Assembly: GCF_028640845.1 (NCBI RefSeq)
Contig: NC_080546.1
Location: 15,039,520-15,103,519, forward strand
DNA from: Ahaetulla prasina
Lineage: Eukaryota > Chordata > Lepidosauria > Squamata > Colubridae
DNA: 64,000 nucleotides
Reading direction: 5' to 3'
The position numbers and the translations under genes were made by a program. Position 1 is the first letter of the stretch; each line of letters begins with the position of its first letter. The notes under the pieces were generated by a model. That model did not search any database. It was not told the origin of the DNA and worked only from the letters and a program-made list of their open reading frames with translations. Below, in pieces: positions 36,847-64,000 of the stretch.

Positions 36847-36852
36847 TTTATT
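36847..36852 (-). terminator. WDFY3: Candidate WDFY3 polyadenylation signal
   Basis: TTTATT on the + strand is AATAAA on the minus strand. It is followed on the minus strand by the T-rich GTTTTTCTGCCTCTTTTTGG. The implied 3' UTR of about 3.7 kb fits the long 3' UTR known for mammalian WDFY3. Confidence 0.5.
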
Positions 36853-39167
36853 TGAAATGAAAAACAAAAAAGGTACCTGAACTATTGCATTTAATCATGT
36901 ATTGTATTTGTGTTACTCTACCTTTTTGCATTGGAGACAAATATACAATAAAACATTCAGATATCACAGATTGCACACTAGATAGTAATTCTTCAGGCCT
37001 TTTACATAACCACCAAAAACAGATATTGGATTCTTCAATATAGTACAAAAATCCACCCCTCCAGTCCTAGCCAGTTATCTTCAATTTACTCCTGTTTGCT
37101 GTACAAATAAATGGCCATTTACCCCCAAGGCTTACAAATTAATAACAGGACAAAAAATATACATTATACTGACACAAAAAGTCAGTTGTGTTAAGTCATG
37201 CAACAAGTAACCAAACTTGCTGAAATTAAAAATATTTTCTAAAAACAGTTTTAACTGCATAAATATTTTTTTTTATACACAGTTCATTTACCAAAACCAA
37301 AGGAGTCCGGAACAAAGCAAAAAAAAAAAAAGTTCCTACTAATTTTTATACATAAGAAAGTGCAAAATAATGTCTCTAAAAAGTCTTTTGCTCTTGGACT
37401 GGCAGATGACGGATGGGGCTGCCACTCTGACCTTCTTCTTAAGCATCAACACTACAGTCACACATTACAAACAAAGAGTGTATGCATGGACACCTTCAGG
37501 GAGAACCACGTCAAAGAACAAGGTGGGATGAGGGGGAGCGGCTTGACGGTGCAAAGGGGCGGTTTGGCTGCTGCTCAACCAGTTTTAACAAAAAATAAAA
37601 TAAAATAAAAAATAGCCAATTGCAACTGGTGGGAAAATGTTGGATGTCGAGCCCAGAGTTTGCTGAATCCAATCTTCAGCATCTTCAAGGTGCGCGGACT
37701 TCCAACTTTCAGAATTCCCCAGCTGTGGAATTCTGGGAACTGAAGTCCACACATCTTCAAGATGCCGAGTTGAGAAACAGCAGTTGAGCTGCTAGAACAT
37801 TTATGATGAACATTTATGGGACCGTGGCGGGTGGGGTGGGGGTGGGGGTGAGGAAGCATTCCAAATTATGGTAGCAGCTGACAGGAGCTGTCGAGACTTC
37901 ACTACCACCCAAAGAATTGTATTGCTCAGTATCCATGTATTCCAGTGGGACTTGAAGGGGCTTCAAGGTAGGAACGGATGGTGCGGCACCATTTCTTGGT
38001 GCAGAACAAACCCCACGGTTTCCCCTCTCATCAAAACAGGATGCAACTTCGCAGTTACCCCTTGGAGTAGATAAATAAGGGCAGAAATCTGGAAGATTTC
38101 ATCCCCAGTCAAGTAGCGAATTTGTTCAGCACACCGAACTTTTAAATACAAGTATACACATTTAACCACAACGCCACACAGGAGAAAAGTCACCCTCCCT
38201 CTGAGAAACACCGAATGTAAAAAGTGTAGAATAACACCGGTACAATAGGTCTACGTACTCAAAATTAGGAGAATTAAAAAACAAAAACCAGTAAACCGCT
38301 ACGTATCTTCTAATGAGCCAGCATTAGTGTCTACGAATGTTAGTGCCAACCAGTGCTTAGAATTTTACTTGGGAGGAATTAATTGAGAGTTGAAAAAAAT
38401 AATTCTCAAGCTGAAAAAAGACAACCTTCAGATTAAGAACTTCCAGGTTAAATTTAGTTATTCCCTATTTGGGGGAAGGAGGGATAATTTTCAGTGGGAG
38501 TGAAGGAGATTGAGATAATTTTTTTTTCTTTTTTAACGACATTATATTCGTATATTAGAAATTTCTGTTGTTAGGCTGAGTTGAAGGACCACATAAGCAG
38601 CGCTGTGCCTATGATTACAGAGTCCGTGTTATTCCAGCATAACCTCAATAATTTCTATTGAGGTTCTACTTTAAAGAAAAAAATACTGAGAAACTTTGCA
38701 GATACCAAACTTGGCAGCACTGAGCAAAGCAAAATAGCCATTAGATCAATGCTGGTTGTAACAAAAACCACCAGTGGGAAAAACCAATTTTCATAAACCC
38801 GTGTGTGCTCATGTGTGAAAGGGGTTCTTTGGGGGGGGGCTGAAATACATTTATTACAACCACAATTAAGTCTTGCAATCCATCATGACAATTAAGAAGA
38901 TCCTCAACATACATACTTAACCTAATCAATGCATTGATTTCTAACCAGGGATGTTTAGGCAGAGAAAATTGCTCTGTGCAAACTATTCCGATTATTTAAA
39001 ATTCATTTTCCTCCCAACTGAAGTGTTAACAAATCACAATGTTTATGCTGTGCTACATTCAATTCCATTTCATGATGTGCCATGTTGTTTCCACGTTAAC
39101 TTTTTTTTAAAACTGCTGTCTTACCATAGTTAAAAGACAGTAGCAATAATCTCATCACCTATTAACA

Positions 39168-39230
39168 AAAGAAAAGAAAAGAAAAGAGAAGGAAGGAAGG
39201 AAGGAAGAAGGAAGGAAGGAAGGGAGGGAT
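39168..39230. repeat. (GAAG/GGAA)n purine microsatellite
   Basis: GAAAAGAAAAGAAAAG followed by GGAAGGAAGGAAGG repeats within the inferred WDFY3 3' UTR. Confidence 0.9.
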
Positions 39231-40584
39231 AAAACCTGTACACAGGAAGGAAAAAAAAGAAAATAGAACTACATTTCAAAGCCTCATTTCACTGAGATGT
39301 TTGATTGGATCTGATCTGTATATTTTTCATTGTACCATAAATACTAATATATAAAATAGCTGAATTTATGTCCTCCAAGCGAACCAATGAATGATGAAAC
39401 TGGACTGCAACATCAGGTTCAATCCCTAAGTAAAGGAGCAAGTCTGAATTTAATTTTGAAAGTCACTGGGACCCCCTCTAAGCATTTCCTAGTTGTAAGG
39501 ACGTTTCCAAGTCCATTTTGCAAAACAAATTAACAAGAACAAAAACACCAAAGAGAAAAACAATGGTCCATTGGTTTTCTTGGGGGGGGGGGAAACCCCA
39601 AAACAAAAAGTATTAAATCTGATTTTCGCGCAAGCCATTTACTAGTGTTTTAAGTAAGACTTGCCTTAGACCTATCTGGATTAGCGGATTACTTACAATG
39701 GTAAAGAATGAGCAAGCAGCAAGGCCCACGGTGTATAAAAACAGACCTTATTTAAATATGAAGACAGATTCTAAATAGATGTATTAAAAACGCAACAGAA
39801 AGGGGGCCCTTTTTGGTTATCTTACAGTTTAGAATGAAATGTTTGAAGTCCTATGCCCCAAAACATAAGGATGGTTTCTCCCCACCACCCCCATCTTCAA
39901 AATAGCTTGGCTTAAGTTAAGTTCATGAGAGTAACTGAAAGAATCATGCAGTTGGAATAGTAAAGGGGAAAAAAACAGATAATGCCTCTGGATGCTTTTT
40001 CTTTTCATTTTTTTTAAAAAAATCATGTTTAAATATATGAGCTAAAGAAGAGATGCGAAGTATAGTGGTCTGAAGTCCCATGTAACAGGCAGTTCAGTTC
40101 GTTTTGTTTTTTTTTTGATAAAAAGGCCATTTTTTTTTCTCTATTTACAATATCCACAGTTTGCTTGCGAAGAAGGCAAATTTACAACTATTTTTTTTTC
40201 TAAAAAGCCTTCTGCTTCTGGCAACCCAAATGAAGGGGACTAACTACAAAAATCAAGATGGAACGAGAGACGGTTAATGAAGTCTCTTCTTAGCGGAGAA
40301 GACGGAAGAGGCTTGAGGGGTCCTTGGCGCAGTTGTGGCAATTTATGACGCACTTCCCGCCAGATCATAGCGGATGTGTTTTTCTGGCTCCGTCTCTGCA
40401 AAGGTACCCACAAAATAATTCATGATCCCTCTCGCTTGCAGTCCTTTGCGTAGGAAGATGGCGACATGGGGGAATGGCGAATGCTGCAACCTCTTTGAAC
40501 CTGCTGCTCATTCCTGGAATTAATCCGGTTGGCTGGCCCTGCAACATTGTAGTCTGGGGTTTGCAGTTGTTTATCTTGATGGTG

Positions 40585-63454
<22,870 letters not shown>

Positions 63455-63752
63455 CTGAAAGAAAACAATATTAATCAAAGCATGAATGGAATGAAAAGTA
63501 AACTCAGCCATTTCAATAGCTTCAGTGAATGAAGAAGCTTAAGACATTTTGAGGGCGGAGAAGGTAATATATATCAAAGTAATCTAGTTTAGAGGTTCTT
63601 CAATGAGGCTGCAGCAAATCTCCCTAAAAGCTACATTCGTATATCCAATCTCATTAGAAAGATTACTAGGGTTGATTCTCAAGCCTTAATTAAACCAAAT
63701 GAAATCGGTGAAACCAAGTGGAAAATGTGTTTCTTTTTAAATTAATGTAGGC

Positions 63753-63855
63753 CAGGGATGTCAAACTCGCAGCTGGATGTGTCACACGCTGGCCATGGTC
63801 ACCCCTGGTTTAGTGAAGGGGGAAAAAGTCGCGATACATCACGTGATGACGTGAG
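63753..63855. mobile_element. hAT-type miniature fragment (GTCAAACTCG terminus)
   Basis: CAGGGATGTCAAACTCGCAG at left, with AGTCGCGATACATCACGTGA and GACGTGAG inside, similar to the interior of 41091-41225. The right end is lost. Confidence 0.55.
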
Positions 63856-64000
63856 TTATACCTTAGTTAAATGACTTATATATACCTTAGTTAATATTAA
63901 AGCAATTTTTCCCGAATGCCTTCACTCTGCTTAACAACTAATTCCCACAACACTGTTAAATAATTTACTAAGACTGTATTACTATTATTCTTTTCTTCCT

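Larger units (their letters stand above)
36826..40584 (-). other. WDFY3: WDFY3 3' UTR (inferred)
   Basis: From the TAA stop at 40585-40587 down to the candidate polyA region. No coding signal. Contains an old inverted repeat at about 37625-37790 related to the AATTCTGGGA miniature family, and a GAAG microsatellite at 39168-39230. Unlike the introns around it, it is nearly free of young repeats. Confidence 0.6.

Overview
The window is nuclear DNA from a vertebrate, most likely a squamate reptile and plausibly a snake. It holds two convergent, intron-rich genes in a dense background of mobile elements: tRNA-derived SINEs whose tails match a local LINE, CR1/L2-type and BovB/RTE-type LINEs, Tc1/mariner and hAT miniatures, Penelope-like repeats and a solo LTR. 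Species assignment is inference from this repeat mix.

Layout. Bases 1-5100 are repeats. A CpG-rich promoter and 5' leader (about 5170-6633) lead into CDS1 (CDP-diacylglycerol synthase 1) on the + strand. I could trace all 13 coding exons (6634-32358). They splice in frame to 447 residues, end at a TAG stop, and carry the complete CTP-transferase signature. Its 3' UTR probably runs to about 35640. About 1.2 kb of intergenic DNA follows. The minus strand then holds the 3' end of WDFY3 (ALFY): a long 3' UTR (about 36825-40584) and 14 coding exons (40585-63454). These encode the last 749 residues: most of the BEACH domain, WD40 repeats, the FIFV LC3/GABARAP-interacting motif and the C-terminal FYVE finger. 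The rest of WDFY3 lies beyond the right edge. CDS1 beside WDFY3, tail to tail, is the known amniote gene order.

The two genes act in different processes. CDS1 is an ER enzyme of phospholipid and phosphoinositide synthesis. WDFY3 is a PI3P-binding scaffold for selective autophagy. They share only position.

The most unusual item is in CDS1 intron 1 (7690-9273, minus strand). It is a decayed but end-to-end copy of a protein-coding sequence that resembles, from memory, an uncharacterised multicopy family best known from invertebrates. Other notable items are: Penelope-type inverted repeats with hammerhead-ribozyme-like cores, one flanked by a 13-bp direct repeat; hAT miniatures with perfect 8-bp target duplications, one of a related type lying 27 nt from the acceptor of the WDFY3 FYVE exon; a solo LTR 28 nt from a WDFY3 splice donor; a near-perfect inverted repeat enclosing telomeric TTAGGG units; and an intronic cluster of five exact octamer (Oct) motifs.
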